NCBI RefSeq assembly: GCF_026341515.1
Contig: NZ_JAPEOK010000001.1
Coordinates: forward strand, 4,526,001 to 4,590,000
Source: Streptomyces sp. NBC_00878
GTDB lineage: Bacteria; Actinomycetota; Actinomycetes; Streptomycetales; Streptomycetaceae
DNA: 64,000 nucleotides
Reading direction: 5' to 3'
Shown here: piece by piece, positions 15,943 to 24,885 of the stretch
Layout of the letters: the number at the start of each line of letters is the position of its first letter
Numbering within the stretch: the stretch's first letter is position 1
Translations under genes and position numbers: made by a program
Notes under the pieces: model-generated
Seen by the model: only the letters and a program-made list of their open reading frames with translations
Databases searched by the model: none
Told to the model about the DNA's origin: nothing

Positions 15943-18526
15943 ACTCCAACACCGGCAGCAGCTCCGGCAGATGCCCGTCCGAGGCCGCCGCCGCCCGCTG
16001 CCGCTCCTCCGGCACCTCGCCGTACAGGGTGGTGCGCGGCCGGGACGGGCGTCCCGCCGCCTCCGCCACCGCGATCAGCTCCTTGACGGACTTGTACGAG
16101 CCGTACGACGAGCCCGCCATCCGGGAGATGGTCTCCTCCATCAGCGTCCCGCCGAGGTCGTTGGCGCCGGAGCGGAGCATCTCCGCCGCGCCCTCCGTCC
16201 CCAACTTCACCCAGCTGGTCTGGATGTTGGGGATGTGGGGGTGCAGCAGGAGCCGCGCCATCGCCATCACCGCGCGGTTGTCCCGCGTCGTCGGACCCGG
16301 CCGGGCGATCCCCGCCAGGTACACCGGCGCGTTCGTGTGGATGAAGGGGAGAGTCACGAACTCCGTGAAACCGCCGGTCTGTTGCTGGATCCGGGAGAGC
16401 GTACGGAAGTGGCCGAGCCAGTGGCGGGGCTGGTCCACATGCCCGTACATCATCGTGGACGAGGAGCGGATGCCCAGCTCGTGCGCGGTGGTGATCACCT
16501 CGATCCACGTCGCCGTCGGCAGTTTGCCCTTGGTGAGGACCCAGCGGACCTCGTCGTCGAGGATCTCGGCGGCCGTGCCGGGGATCGAGTCGAGGCCCGC
16601 CTCCTTGGCCGCCGTCAGCCATTCGCGGATCGACATACCCGTGCGGGTGGCGCCGTTCACGACCTCCATCGGCGAGAAGGCGTGGACGTGCATGCCGGGC
16701 ACCCGCTCCTTCACCGCGCGAGCGATGTCGAAGTAGGCCGTCCCCGGCAGGTCCGGGTGGATGCCGCCCTGCATGCAGACCTCGATGGCCCCCACGTCCC
16801 ACGCCTGTTGGGCACGGTCGGCCACCTGGTCGAGCGACAGGGTGTACGCGTCGGCGTCCGTGCGGCGCTGGGCGAAGGCGCAGAAACGGCAGCCGGTGTA
16901 GCAGACGTTGGTGAAGTTGATGTTCCGCGTGACGATGTACGTGACGTCGTCGCCGACGGCCGACCTGCGGACGTCGTCGGCGATCCGGCAGAGCGCGTCC
17001 AGCGCCGGTCCGTCCGCGTGCAGCAGCGCGAGTGCCTCGTCGTCGGTGAGGCGGGTCGGGTCGTCGGCGGCCGTCGCCAGCGCGGCCCGGACGTCCGTGT
17101 CGATCCTGGACGGCACCATGCCGGGCGCCGCGGCCTCCCGCAGGGCGTCCCAGTCTCCGTACACGTGGTCGTAGTCCTCGCGCCGGTCGCCCGTCCGCCC
17201 CTCGGTGTCGATGGACGCGTGCAGGTCCGTACGGCCCGACGACGTGAACGCCTCCTCGGGCTCCTGCCACGGGTGCCCCTCCACGACCGCGTCCGGCACG
17301 GCGAGCCCGGTCTCGGGGTCGGCGAGCGCCCGTACGTGCGGGAGCAGCCGCGGGTCCAGCCACGGCTCGCCGCGCTGCACGAACTCCGGGTAGACGCAGA
17401 GGCGTTCGCGGAGTTCGAAGCCCGCCTCGGCCGACTGCTCGCGCAGGAGCTCGATCTGCGGCCAGGGGCGCTCGGGGTTGACGTGGTCGATGGTGAGCGG
17501 CGAGACCCCGCCCCAGTCGTCGATGCCGGCGCCGATCAGCCGCCCGTACTCGGAGTCCACGAGGTTGGGCGGTGCCTGGAGACAGGCCGACGGGCCCATG
17601 ATGTGCCGAGCGACCGCGACCGTCGCGACCAGTTCGTCGAGCTCGGCGTCCGGCATGCCGCGCATCGCCGTGTCCGGCTTGGCGCGGAAGTTCTGGATGA
17701 TCAGTTCCTGGATGCCGTGGTAGGCGCGGGCCACGCGGCGCAGCGCGAAGAGCGAGTCCGCGCGCTCCTCGTAGGTCTCGCCGATGCCGATCAGCACGCC
17801 GCTGGTGAAGGGGACCGACGAGCGGCCCGCGTCCTCCAGGACACGCAGGCGTACGGCCGGTTCCTTGTCCGGGGAGCCGTAGTGCGGGCCGCCCGGCTCG
17901 CTCCACAGCCGGGTCGCCGTCGTCTCCAGCATCATGCCCATGCTCGGCGCGACGGGCTTGAGCCGCTGGAAGTCGGTCCACGACATGACACCCGGGTTGA
18001 GGTGCGGGAGCAGGCCCGTCTCCTCCAGGATGCGGACCGAGATGGCCCGTACGTACGCGATCGTGTCGTCGTAGCCGTGCGCGTCGAGCCATTCGCGGGC
18101 CTCGGGCCAGCGGTCCTCGGGCTTGTCGCCGAGGGTGATCAGGGCTTCCTTGCAGCCCAGTTCGGCGCCCTTGCGGGCGATGTCGAGGACCTCGTCCGGG
18201 GACATGAACATCCCGTGCCCGGCCCGGCGCAGCTTGCCGGGGACCGTGACGAACGTGCAGTAGTGGCATTTGTCCCGGCACAGCCGGGTGAGCGGGACGA
18301 AGACGCTCTTCGAGTACGTGATGACGCCGGGGCGGCCCGCCGCGTCCAGGCCCGCGTCACGCACCCGGGCGGCGGACGCGGTCAGGTCGTCCAGGTCGGC
18401 GCCGCGCGCCTGGAGCAGGACGGCGGCCTCGGTGACGTCGAGGGCGACGCCGTCGCGGGCACGTTTGAGGGCGCGACGCATGGCGTTCGCGGTGGGCCCG
18501 GTTCCGGAGGTCGCGGAAGTCGTCAT
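15941..18526 (-). CDS. fbiC: FO synthase (bifunctional CofG/CofH), coenzyme F420 biosynthesis
   Basis: The 861-residue protein carries two radical SAM modules. The N-terminal CofG half has CRDKCHYC (Cys83, 87, 90) and the C-terminal CofH half has CYTGCRFC near residue 540, each binding a [4Fe-4S] cluster and SAM. Together they join a tyrosine-derived phenol to 5-amino-6-ribitylaminouracil, giving 7,8-didemethyl-8-hydroxy-5-deazariboflavin, the F420 chromophore. Full-length fusion and both Cys triads are characteristic of actinobacterial FbiC. It lies 110 bp downstream of an F420-type LLM oxidoreductase on the same strand. Several other candidate F420 users are in the window (31638, 40763, 45713). 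Confidence 0.96.
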   Translation of the reverse strand: MTTSATSGTGPTANAMRRALKRARDGVALDVTEAAVLLQARGADLDDLTASAARVRDAGLDAAGRPGVITYSKSVFVPLTRLCRDKCHYCTFVTVPGKLRRAGHGMFMSPDEVLDIARKGAELGCKEALITLGDKPEDRWPEAREWLDAHGYDDTIAYVRAISVRILEETGLLPHLNPGVMSWTDFQRLKPVAPSMGMMLETTATRLWSEPGGPHYGSPDKEPAVRLRVLEDAGRSSVPFTSGVLIGIGETYEERADSLFALRRVARAYHGIQELIIQNFRAKPDTAMRGMPDAELDELVATVAVARHIMGPSACLQAPPNLVDSEYGRLIGAGIDDWGGVSPLTIDHVNPERPWPQIELLREQSAEAGFELRERLCVYPEFVQRGEPWLDPRLLPHVRALADPETGLAVPDAVVEGHPWQEPEEAFTSSGRTDLHASIDTEGRTGDRREDYDHVYGDWDALREAAAPGMVPSRIDTDVRAALATAADDPTRLTDDEALALLHADGPALDALCRIADDVRRSAVGDDVTYIVTRNINFTNVCYTGCRFCAFAQRRTDADAYTLSLDQVADRAQQAWDVGAIEVCMQGGIHPDLPGTAYFDIARAVKERVPGMHVHAFSPMEVVNGATRTGMSIREWLTAAKEAGLDSIPGTAAEILDDEVRWVLTKGKLPTATWIEVITTAHELGIRSSSTMMYGHVDQPRHWLGHFRTLSRIQQQTGGFTEFVTLPFIHTNAPVYLAGIARPGPTTRDNRAVMAMARLLLHPHIPNIQTSWVKLGTEGAAEMLRSGANDLGGTLMEETISRMAGSSYGSYKSVKELIAVAEAAGRPSRPRTTLYGEVPEERQRAAAASDGHLPELLPVLE

Positions 18527-18636
18527 CCTTCGAGCATACGATCGCTTTGATCAGGCCCTATCAGGCGCTGGCAGGCATTAGCAGGCACTGTCAGGCACCA
18601 CTCGTATTCCGTGTGACGTCTGGCCCTCGCGCGGCG

Positions 18637-19482
18637 CTACAGGTACTTGGCGTATTCGTCCAGTACGCGCAGTACGTCCGCCTCGGCGGCCGGTGGCAGC
18701 TGAAGGACGACCTCCTCGATGCCGAGGTCCGCGTAGTGCGCGAGTTTGCCAGCGCTGGGCAGTACGGCGTACGGCACGACCTGGAGGGCCTCGGGGTCGC
18801 GGCCCGCCTCGGCCCAGGCGGCCCGCAGGACGGGGACGGACTCCGTCAGGCCCCGGCCGCCGATCGGCAGCCAGCCGTCCGCGTACTCGCTGATGTGCGA
18901 GAAGAGCTTCGGCCCGGCCGCGCCCCCGACGAGCGTGCGCGGCCCGACGACGGGTCCGCGCGGTTTCCGTACGGGCTTGGGGTGGGCGTGGCTGGCCCGT
19001 ACGGAGCCGAACTCGCCCTCGTAGCCGGTCGGTTCGGCCGACCACAGGGCCCGCATCAAGGCCATCCGGTCCCGGACGAGCTCCCGTCGCGTACGCCAGT
19101 CGACGCCGTGGTCGGCGGCCTCCTCGACGTTCCAGCCGAAACCGAGGCCGAGGGTGAAGCGGCCGCCGGAGAGGTGGTCGAGGGTCGCGATCTGCTTGGC
19201 GAGGCCGATCGGGTCGTGCTGGGCGACCAGGGTGATGCCGGTGCCGAGCGCGAGCGTCTCGGTGACCGCCGCCGCCTGGCCGAGCGCGACGAAGGGGTCG
19301 AGGGTGCGGCCGTACTCGGGCGGCAGCTCGTCGCCCGCCGGGTACTGGGTGACGCGCTCCACGGGGATGTGCGTGTGCTCGGGCAGATAGAGCCCGGCGA
19401 AGCCGCGTCGCTCCAGCTCACGGGCGAGCAGGGTCGGAGTGATCGTCTCGTCGGTGAGGAAGATCGTCACGGAGATGCGCAT
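18637..19482 (-). CDS. LLM class F420-dependent oxidoreductase
   Basis: The 281-residue TIM-barrel protein starts MRISVTIFLTDETITPTLLA. It shows typical luciferase-like motifs: GFAGLYLPEHTHIP, LALGTGITLVAQHDPIGLAK, IATLDHLSGGRFTLGLGFGW (substrate/cofactor side), and FSHISEYADGWLPIGGRG. The pattern fits the short F420-dependent subgroup (TIGR03619-like), which transfers hydride from F420H2. The substrate is unknown. It is upstream of fbiC on the same strand with a 110-bp gap, possibly a shared transcript. Confidence 0.85.
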   Translation of the reverse strand: MRISVTIFLTDETITPTLLARELERRGFAGLYLPEHTHIPVERVTQYPAGDELPPEYGRTLDPFVALGQAAAVTETLALGTGITLVAQHDPIGLAKQIATLDHLSGGRFTLGLGFGWNVEEAADHGVDWRTRRELVRDRMALMRALWSAEPTGYEGEFGSVRASHAHPKPVRKPRGPVVGPRTLVGGAAGPKLFSHISEYADGWLPIGGRGLTESVPVLRAAWAEAGRDPEALQVVPYAVLPSAGKLAHYADLGIEEVVLQLPPAAEADVLRVLDEYAKYL

Positions 19483-19858
19483 GCCACATCTCTACCGGCG
19501 CACGGCCCAAGTGTCCATACCGACCGGTCGGCACTCCAAATACGCCGCATAGCCCGACTCGCCCAATCCGAATCGCGCAATCCGACTGCTCGAACTGCGA
19601 GGACCAAAGCCGGTGTCGGACCTGGAGTGGCTCCGCCCACGGTCCGAGGCGCGGGACCCGGGTGCCGGGGCGACGCGGGTCGGCCTTCGCGGCAAGGGTG
19701 CCGAGAGTGGCGCCCGGGCAAAGCTGGGCGGTTGACCGGGAGGGAAACCGCCGCGTGCGCTCGTCTTCGACTACCGCCCCAATCCTAACCGGTATAGCGG
19801 ATAAGATGAACCTGTCGGCCAGAAAGCCGACTCAATCGGAGCAAAGGGGTCGCCATTC
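19483..19858. other. Divergent intergenic region, LLM gene to padR gene
   Basis: No gene is supported. The right-hand 90 bp are AT-richer (ggtatagcggataagatgaac) and probably hold the PadR promoter. The left part (19500-19620) has no convincing structure. Confidence 0.5.
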
Positions 19859-20284
19859 ATGAAGTCATACGGGCTGTCGGACAGCGGGAGGCCACATCCC
19901 CCCTCTTCTCCGGATACCGCCACCCTCGGCGGCGGCGTGATCGAGCGATGGACTCGGCCACTGATGCTCATCCTCGGTCTCTTCGTGGCGCGACACTTGG
20001 AGGACCCGTCCTCCGAGTCCTTTGGCCTCGAAGTGGCCAAGGCAACCGGCCTGGGCGTTGGCACCACATACCCCGTACTACGGAGGCTGCAAAGGGCCGA
20101 ATGGCTATCCGCACGCGAGGAGGAGCCTGACGGGCCTCGCGACTCGGCGCGACCGCCTCGCGTCTACTACCGCATCAATCCGGATCATCTCGGAACAATC
20201 CGCCAGGAGTTGGCCGAGCGCGACGCGGTCCGGCGAGCGAGGCGGCCGTCGGTAACGGGAGTCCAGGCTCCCGCGTCTACGTGA
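19859..20284 (+). CDS. PadR family transcriptional regulator
   Basis: The 141-residue protein has the PadR winged-helix signature: FVARHLEDPSSESFGLEVAK, ATGLGVGTTYPVLRRLQRAE then WLSAREEEP and RPPRVYYRINPDHLGTIRQE. The TYPVLRRL recognition helix and YYRI wing strand are diagnostic. The C-terminal dimerisation helix is short. PadR proteins usually repress nearby genes in response to small molecules or stress. The next gene (20329) starts 45 bp later on the same strand and may be its partner. ATG 19859 is preceded by AAAGGGG. Confidence 0.82.
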   Translation: MKSYGLSDSGRPHPPSSPDTATLGGGVIERWTRPLMLILGLFVARHLEDPSSESFGLEVAKATGLGVGTTYPVLRRLQRAEWLSAREEEPDGPRDSARPPRVYYRINPDHLGTIRQELAERDAVRRARRPSVTGVQAPAST

Positions 20285-20328
20285 TGGGGACCGTCCCCTC
20301 GACCTAGTAGGCAAAGGACCACAACAAC

Positions 20329-21057
20329 GTGGCGAGGCACTCAAACAGCCGTTCCTCAGTGTCACTTCGGGCCCTTCTCGAAGTGACACAGGACGTCGTG
20401 ATCTACGGCGGCCTCGGAATGGCCGTCCTGGCCGGCGGGAACCTACTCGCCGGAAACAATGACCCCGGTCGCCTGGTGCTGCTGTGCACGAGCGTCGGCA
20501 TCGGACTCGTGGGGTATTCCGTGGTGCGAGCCCTGTGGCTCGTCCTCGGAGTGATGTTCTTCCTCGCGCGCTACACAGCCAGGACCACCATGCGGTACGC
20601 GGTGGTCGGCAAGTCCCTGGCGGGAGGCCCCGTCTCCAAGGTCGCGGCGCGGCTGCTGCCGCGCTCGTACCGGGATGGCTGGCTGCACGATGTGCGGGAG
20701 TCGACTTACTACAGCGGCGAGTACGGCTTCATGGCCGTCGCCACGCTGCTCGGCAACGTTGTCGCCTACCCATGGGTGGTGATGAGGGCCTGGCTGGAGA
20801 CCATGGGCCTCATCAGCCCGGTTCCGGGTCAGCGGCCTGATGTGCGGCAGTGCGCGAAGAAGAGCACGGATGCTGCCGCGCATCGGTTGCGGATCCTGGA
20901 GGGGACCGTCACCCAGGTGTGGCACGAGATGAAGATCGCGGTGATCCTGGCCTTGCTCGCGGCCTTCGCGATCGAGCCGGTGTGGCACCTCTCGTCGTAC
21001 GTGCTGCACCACTTCGGGTTGGTCTGGCCGTGGGAGTTCTACTTCCCGCTGCACTGA
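20329..21057 (+). CDS. Integral membrane protein of unknown function
   Basis: The 242-residue protein starts at GTG 20329 (AAAGGA upstream). It has hydrophobic segments at about residues 25-45 (VIYGGLGMAVLAGGNLLAGN), 48-90 (LVLLCTSVGIGLVGYSVVRA then LWLVLGVMFFLARYT), 130-155 and 200-220 (IAVILALLAAFAIEPVWHLS). The loop RYAVVGKSLAGGPVSKVAAR then LLPRSYRDGWLHDVRESTYY is basic and likely cytoplasmic. No family is recognised. It probably shares a transcript with the PadR gene and ends at a perfect hairpin terminator (21076-21112). Confidence 0.6.
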   Translation: MARHSNSRSSVSLRALLEVTQDVVIYGGLGMAVLAGGNLLAGNNDPGRLVLLCTSVGIGLVGYSVVRALWLVLGVMFFLARYTARTTMRYAVVGKSLAGGPVSKVAARLLPRSYRDGWLHDVRESTYYSGEYGFMAVATLLGNVVAYPWVVMRAWLETMGLISPVPGQRPDVRQCAKKSTDAAAHRLRILEGTVTQVWHEMKIAVILALLAAFAIEPVWHLSSYVLHHFGLVWPWEFYFPLH

Positions 21058-21075
21058 GTCCGATCACCCGCGCAA

Positions 21076-21112
21076 CATGGAAGCGGCCCAATGACAGTGG
21101 GCCGCTTCCATG
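21076..21112. terminator. Perfect 15-bp hairpin terminator
   Basis: CATGGAAGCGGCCCA (21076-21090), loop ATGACAG and the exact complement (21098-21112) lie 19 bp after the stop of the membrane-protein gene and 150 bp after the convergent gene's stop. It lacks a T-tract, as is common for Streptomyces terminators. Confidence 0.8.
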
Positions 21113-21266
21113 CGTGATACAGAATACGCGGGTCGCCCCAGCCCGCCGAGGCGACCGCGATCACGGGTAAGCCCGACTCCCATCCGGTCTGACGCGCACC
21201 AGCCTCGGCGAGGCCCAGCCCCCGATGACGAATGATCCCGGACGGCCGATCTCAAGGTCCGGGAAA

Positions 21267-22310
21267 TCACTTCGAACTGGGGTAGACGTCAACCACTGAC
21301 GTGAAAACGCTTCCGTTTCCTTGCAGCCGGTCATAGGTGGAGGGGCTCAACTGCCAGCGGTCATCGACCCACTCGAGTTCGAAGGTGCCTCGCACTCTTG
21401 GGACGCTCGCGAGGGATTCATCACGCGACGCCCTGGTGAACTCCACAACGGTCTTTCCATGCGTCAGAGGGGTCACTCCGTCGATGTCGACCATGGCGAC
21501 CCGTGCGCGGGCGTAGGGGTTTTCCTCCCAGGTGATGCTGATCAACCTCACGCAGTTGGCCGCCTGTGGAGCAGCGATCTCACACCATGCGCGGCCGTTC
21601 CCCAGCTCTTCGGCGGTTCGCATTTGTTCCGCTGTTTGATAGGCCCCGTCCGCTCCAGGCCGACGCACGACAGCCAGGTCTACGCTCCCGTCGCTCCTGT
21701 CACCGCCAGGTCGAGGCGTGGGCAACGACCCCACAGACGAGGGAAACGGCCTACCGGGCGGGGGCAACGGCCCAGCGGACGAATACACACCGCTGGTGGC
21801 GAGGACGCCCCCGACGGCGATGACGAAGCCGAGCAACACGGCGATGAGACCGCCGCGACGGGGCTCTCTGCCGCGAATGTTCCTTACGGAGGGTGGTACG
21901 GAAGTGCGCCTGTAGGCGGGTTTTCCAACAAGGGTGATCACATCTGAATGCGCCTCACTTGTACTTGCGGAATTCCCCTTTGCCCCGCCCTGGTTGCGCT
22001 TCTCGGCGGCTGAGACAGTCGGCACCTCGCCAACGTAGCCAGCGTCCTCCTGTACGTGCGCCACTTCGGACTCGGAGAGGCGGGCGGCAACCGCTGTCAC
22101 CTCCAGTCGCTTCCGCTCCAGGACCTCGGGGGTCCACGCCAGTGTTCCCAACGAGTCGTCTCCACTGAGGGCATCGCGAAGGGCCGCATCCCGCTCGCGA
22201 TGCAGTGCGGCCCGGCGGACTGCCTCAAGCGACTCGTCGCGGGCCAGCACGACTCGGTCCCGCCTCGACCTGGGATCGAACCACGTGAAGAACATGTACC
22301 TCCGCTTCAT
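21267..22310 (-). CDS. Single-pass membrane protein coupled to ECF sigma factor
   Basis: The 347-residue protein has a ~150-residue cytoplasmic region (RDRVVLARDESLEAVRRAAL, VTAVAARLSESEVAHVQEDA), one TM helix (RRGGLIAVLLGFVIAVGGVL then ATSG) and a ~170-residue extracellular domain with paired cysteines (RAWCEIAAPQAANCVRLISI) and a final beta-rich part (VRGTFELEWVDDRWQL). ATG 22310 overlaps the sigma gene stop by four bases (ATGA), so it is translationally coupled and probably controls or is controlled by that sigma factor. No zinc anti-sigma motif is present. The topology suggests transmembrane signalling; the family is not recognised. Confidence 0.65.
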   Translation of the reverse strand: MKRRYMFFTWFDPRSRRDRVVLARDESLEAVRRAALHRERDAALRDALSGDDSLGTLAWTPEVLERKRLEVTAVAARLSESEVAHVQEDAGYVGEVPTVSAAEKRNQGGAKGNSASTSEAHSDVITLVGKPAYRRTSVPPSVRNIRGREPRRGGLIAVLLGFVIAVGGVLATSGVYSSAGPLPPPGRPFPSSVGSLPTPRPGGDRSDGSVDLAVVRRPGADGAYQTAEQMRTAEELGNGRAWCEIAAPQAANCVRLISITWEENPYARARVAMVDIDGVTPLTHGKTVVEFTRASRDESLASVPRVRGTFELEWVDDRWQLSPSTYDRLQGNGSVFTSVVDVYPSSK

Positions 22311-22915
22311 GAGAAAATCCCCGTCCTCCAGAGCCGGCGCCGCACCCGCAGGCTCGAATGCAGTTCGATGTTGCAGGCGCAGGCCTCGTCGAACTCGATT
22401 CGAGCGCGGCGAAGGCGCTGACGAACCGTCCCGGATTTCTCTTCCAGTACCGAGGCGATCTCCTTTGGTGTATGCCCTGCGTACGTCATCATCAGCACCT
22501 CCTCGTGCTCTGGCTTCAGCGTTCGGATGACGGCCAACGCCTGCATGACCAGGTCGGCGTTGACCACGATCTCTTCCGGAGACGGACCTTGATCCGGGAT
22601 TTCGATCATCGATACGGTCCCGTCGGGTGACCGTCGGTGGAGGGGAACCTCGTCGATGTGAATCTTGCGGTAGTGATCGTTCGCCGCGTTGAAAAGCGCC
22701 CGTCTCGCGTACGCGGCGGGATACTCCCCAACACGGTCCCAGTCCTTGTTCATCTTGGCGAGGATCAGATTCAGTTCGCTGGGTCCGTCAAACCCGTGAT
22801 GCCGACCTGAAAGAAATTCTGCCGTCCGGTACAAGCGCCCGGCGTTCTTTTCAAAAAAATCGTCCCACGATCCCGTGGGTGTACCGCGCGATCCCCTATG
22901 GGGCGCTGGAATCAT
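22307..22915 (-). CDS. ECF-type sigma factor
   Basis: The 202-residue protein has sigma region 2 (WDDFFEKNAGRLYRTAEFLS, DWDRVGEYPAAYARRALFNA then ANDHYRK) and region 4 (LKPEHEEVLMMTYAGHTPKE then IASVLEEKSGTVRQRLRRAR). The acidic linker IPDQGPSPEEIV lies between. The region 4 helix-turn-helix is clear. The C-terminal extension EACACNIELHSSLRVRRRLW is Cys-containing and unusual. The gene forms a two-gene unit with the membrane protein at 21267. Its third-position GC is slightly lower than that of its neighbours. Confidence 0.82.
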   Translation of the reverse strand: MIPAPHRGSRGTPTGSWDDFFEKNAGRLYRTAEFLSGRHHGFDGPSELNLILAKMNKDWDRVGEYPAAYARRALFNAANDHYRKIHIDEVPLHRRSPDGTVSMIEIPDQGPSPEEIVVNADLVMQALAVIRTLKPEHEEVLMMTYAGHTPKEIASVLEEKSGTVRQRLRRARIEFDEACACNIELHSSLRVRRRLWRTGIFS

Positions 22916-23299
22916 GGACGCGATGCTCCTCGGTGTGCGGGTACCGACCCCACTAATGACGGATGCGGGAGTAGAGCGTTACCAAAAACGATGATTTCCA
23001 CCCGTGTGGGTGAATGCCTGAATGTGCCTTCGACTCCACGTCAGCAGAGGTAAGTCGGCACGATCTCGCCATGACCCAGGGGTGGGAACGAATGGCGGCC
23101 GTCGTACTGCTCACGGCCGTCGCAGCGGCCGGGACGGCAGGCTGCGACGTTCGGCAGCTTCCGGGGCGCCCTGCCCCCGAAAGCTGCCGATCCCCTTCCC
23201 TTGCCTCGCAGTTCACGGCTGAATACCAGGGTTGCCGGTACTACCCCCTGCGCCACCCTGCACCGCCCATGCCACTCACGAGACCCGGGAGCAGCAGAT
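22916..23299. other. Divergent intergenic region with an unconvincing small frame
   Basis: A frame from about 23071 encodes MTQGWERMAAVVLLTAVAAA then GTAGC, which looks like a lipoprotein signal. It then runs past 23300 into the PHP gene in another frame with no domain, so it is not called. Promoters for the sigma gene (around 22930-22990, AT-richer) and the PHP gene are expected here. Confidence 0.45.
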
Positions 23300-24883
23300 A
23301 TGTGCGAGGACGACCACCATGGCGAGCACGGCAGTGGCTCCGGCAGTGACCACGGCATCGGCAGACGCGCGCTCTTCGTGACGGGAGCCGCCGCCGCGCT
23401 TACGTTGGGAAGCGTGAGTTTTCCGAGCGAGGCCGCCGACGCGGCACGCGCGTCCGAGACCCGGACCGTCCGCGGCACCCTGCCCACCGGTTCGCCGGAC
23501 TTCGTGTACCTGCCGGTCGAAGTCCCGGACGGCGTACGGGAGATCAAGGTTGCGTACACCTACGAGAGGCCCCCCGTCCCGGCGGGCACGGCGGGCAACG
23601 CGCTCGACATCGGCATCTTCGACCAGCGCGGCACCGAACTGGGCGGCAAGGGCTTCCGGGGCTGGTCGGGCGGGGCCCGCACGGAGTTCTTCATCCGCGC
23701 CGACGACGCGACGCCGGGCTACATCCCGGGCCAGGTCAAGGAGGGCACCTGGCACATCGCGCTCGGCCCGTACACGGTGGCCCCGCAGGGACTCCCGTAC
23801 GAGATCACGATCACGCTGACGTACGGCGAGCCGGGCACGGCTGTGGAGCCGGTGTACCCGCCGGCGCGGGCGAAGGGCCGCGGGCGCGCGTGGTACCGGG
23901 GCGACTGCCATCTGCACTCCTGGTACTCGGACGGCCGCCGCACCCCGGCGGAGATCGCGGCCCTCGCACGGGCGGCGGGCCTGGACTTCATCAACTCGTC
24001 CGAGCACAACACGCACTCCGCGCACGCCCATTGGGCCGCGGAGGCCGGTGACGACCTGCTGATCATGGTGGGCGAGGAGGTGACGACGCGCAACGGCCAC
24101 GTCGTCGCGCTCGGCACCGACCCGGGGACGTTCGTCGACTGGCGCTACCGGGCGCGCGACAACCGCTTCGGCAAGTACGCGCGGGAGATCCGCCGCGCGG
24201 GCGGCCTGGTCGTCCCGGCCCACCCGCACGCCACCTGCATCGGCTGCAACTGGAAGTTCGGCTTCGGCGAGGCGGACGCGGTCGAGGTGTGGAACGGCCC
24301 GTACGGTCCCGACGACGAGGTGTCGCTGGCCGACTGGGACGGCATGCTGGTCGCCTCGGTGCGCGACCGGGAGAACCGGAACGGCGGGAACGGCGGGGAC
24401 GGCCCTGGCTGGATCCCGGCGATGGGCAACAGCGACGCCCACCGCGACCCCGACCCCATCGGCACCCCGCAGACCGTGGTCCTCGCCGACGACCTGACCC
24501 ACGAGGCGATCCAGGAGGGCATCCGCGCGGGCCGCTCGTACGTGGCGGAGTCGCGGAAGGTGTCGCTGGCGTTCTCCGCCACCGGCCCGAAGGGCGAACA
24601 CGCGGGGATCGGCGGCCGGTTGAAGGTGGACCGCGAGGCCCCCGTCACCGTCCGCCTGGAGGCCACGGGTGTGCCCCGCTGCACAGTCCGCTTCGTCACG
24701 GACCAGGGCGTGCTCCACACGAGCGCGGTCCTGTCGGTGTCCGGCTCGGGGACGGTGGAGTGGCGTACGACGGCCCAGTACGCGGCGTACGTACGGGCGG
24801 AGGTACGGCACGAGGCGGCGGCGGGCCCGCTGCCGGGAGCGCTGGCCGCGTTCACGAACCCGATCTTCCTCGGGCGCGCGTAG
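23300..24883 (+). CDS. Secreted CehA/McbA-family PHP metallohydrolase
   Basis: The 527-residue protein starts at ATG 23300 with GGGAG eight bases upstream. It has a Tat-type signal (GIGRRALFVTGAAAALTLGS), a ~130-residue beta-rich N-terminal domain, then a PHP domain: YRGDCHLHSWYSDGRRTPAE (HxH plus Asp), FINSSEHNTHSAH, GEEVTTRNGHVVALG, VVPAHPHATC, AMGNSDAHRDPDPIG. These histidines and aspartates bind catalytic metals in a phosphoesterase/amidohydrolase-like barrel. CehA/McbA relatives hydrolyse esters or phosphoesters. The end is a beta-sandwich-like tail. It is convergent with the kinase gene two bases away. Confidence 0.85.
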   Translation: MCEDDHHGEHGSGSGSDHGIGRRALFVTGAAAALTLGSVSFPSEAADAARASETRTVRGTLPTGSPDFVYLPVEVPDGVREIKVAYTYERPPVPAGTAGNALDIGIFDQRGTELGGKGFRGWSGGARTEFFIRADDATPGYIPGQVKEGTWHIALGPYTVAPQGLPYEITITLTYGEPGTAVEPVYPPARAKGRGRAWYRGDCHLHSWYSDGRRTPAEIAALARAAGLDFINSSEHNTHSAHAHWAAEAGDDLLIMVGEEVTTRNGHVVALGTDPGTFVDWRYRARDNRFGKYAREIRRAGGLVVPAHPHATCIGCNWKFGFGEADAVEVWNGPYGPDDEVSLADWDGMLVASVRDRENRNGGNGGDGPGWIPAMGNSDAHRDPDPIGTPQTVVLADDLTHEAIQEGIRAGRSYVAESRKVSLAFSATGPKGEHAGIGGRLKVDREAPVTVRLEATGVPRCTVRFVTDQGVLHTSAVLSVSGSGTVEWRTTAQYAAYVRAEVRHEAAAGPLPGALAAFTNPIFLGRA

Positions 24884-24885
24884 CG

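Noticed and set aside
18527..18636. Repeated aggcnnt elements upstream of fbiC
   Set aside because: Short and imperfect; no symmetry beyond chance in GC-rich DNA.
23014..23349. Small frame with a lipoprotein-like signal (AAAGTAGC)
   Set aside because: It overlaps the PHP gene start in another frame, lacks any domain after the Cys, and its start is weakly supported.
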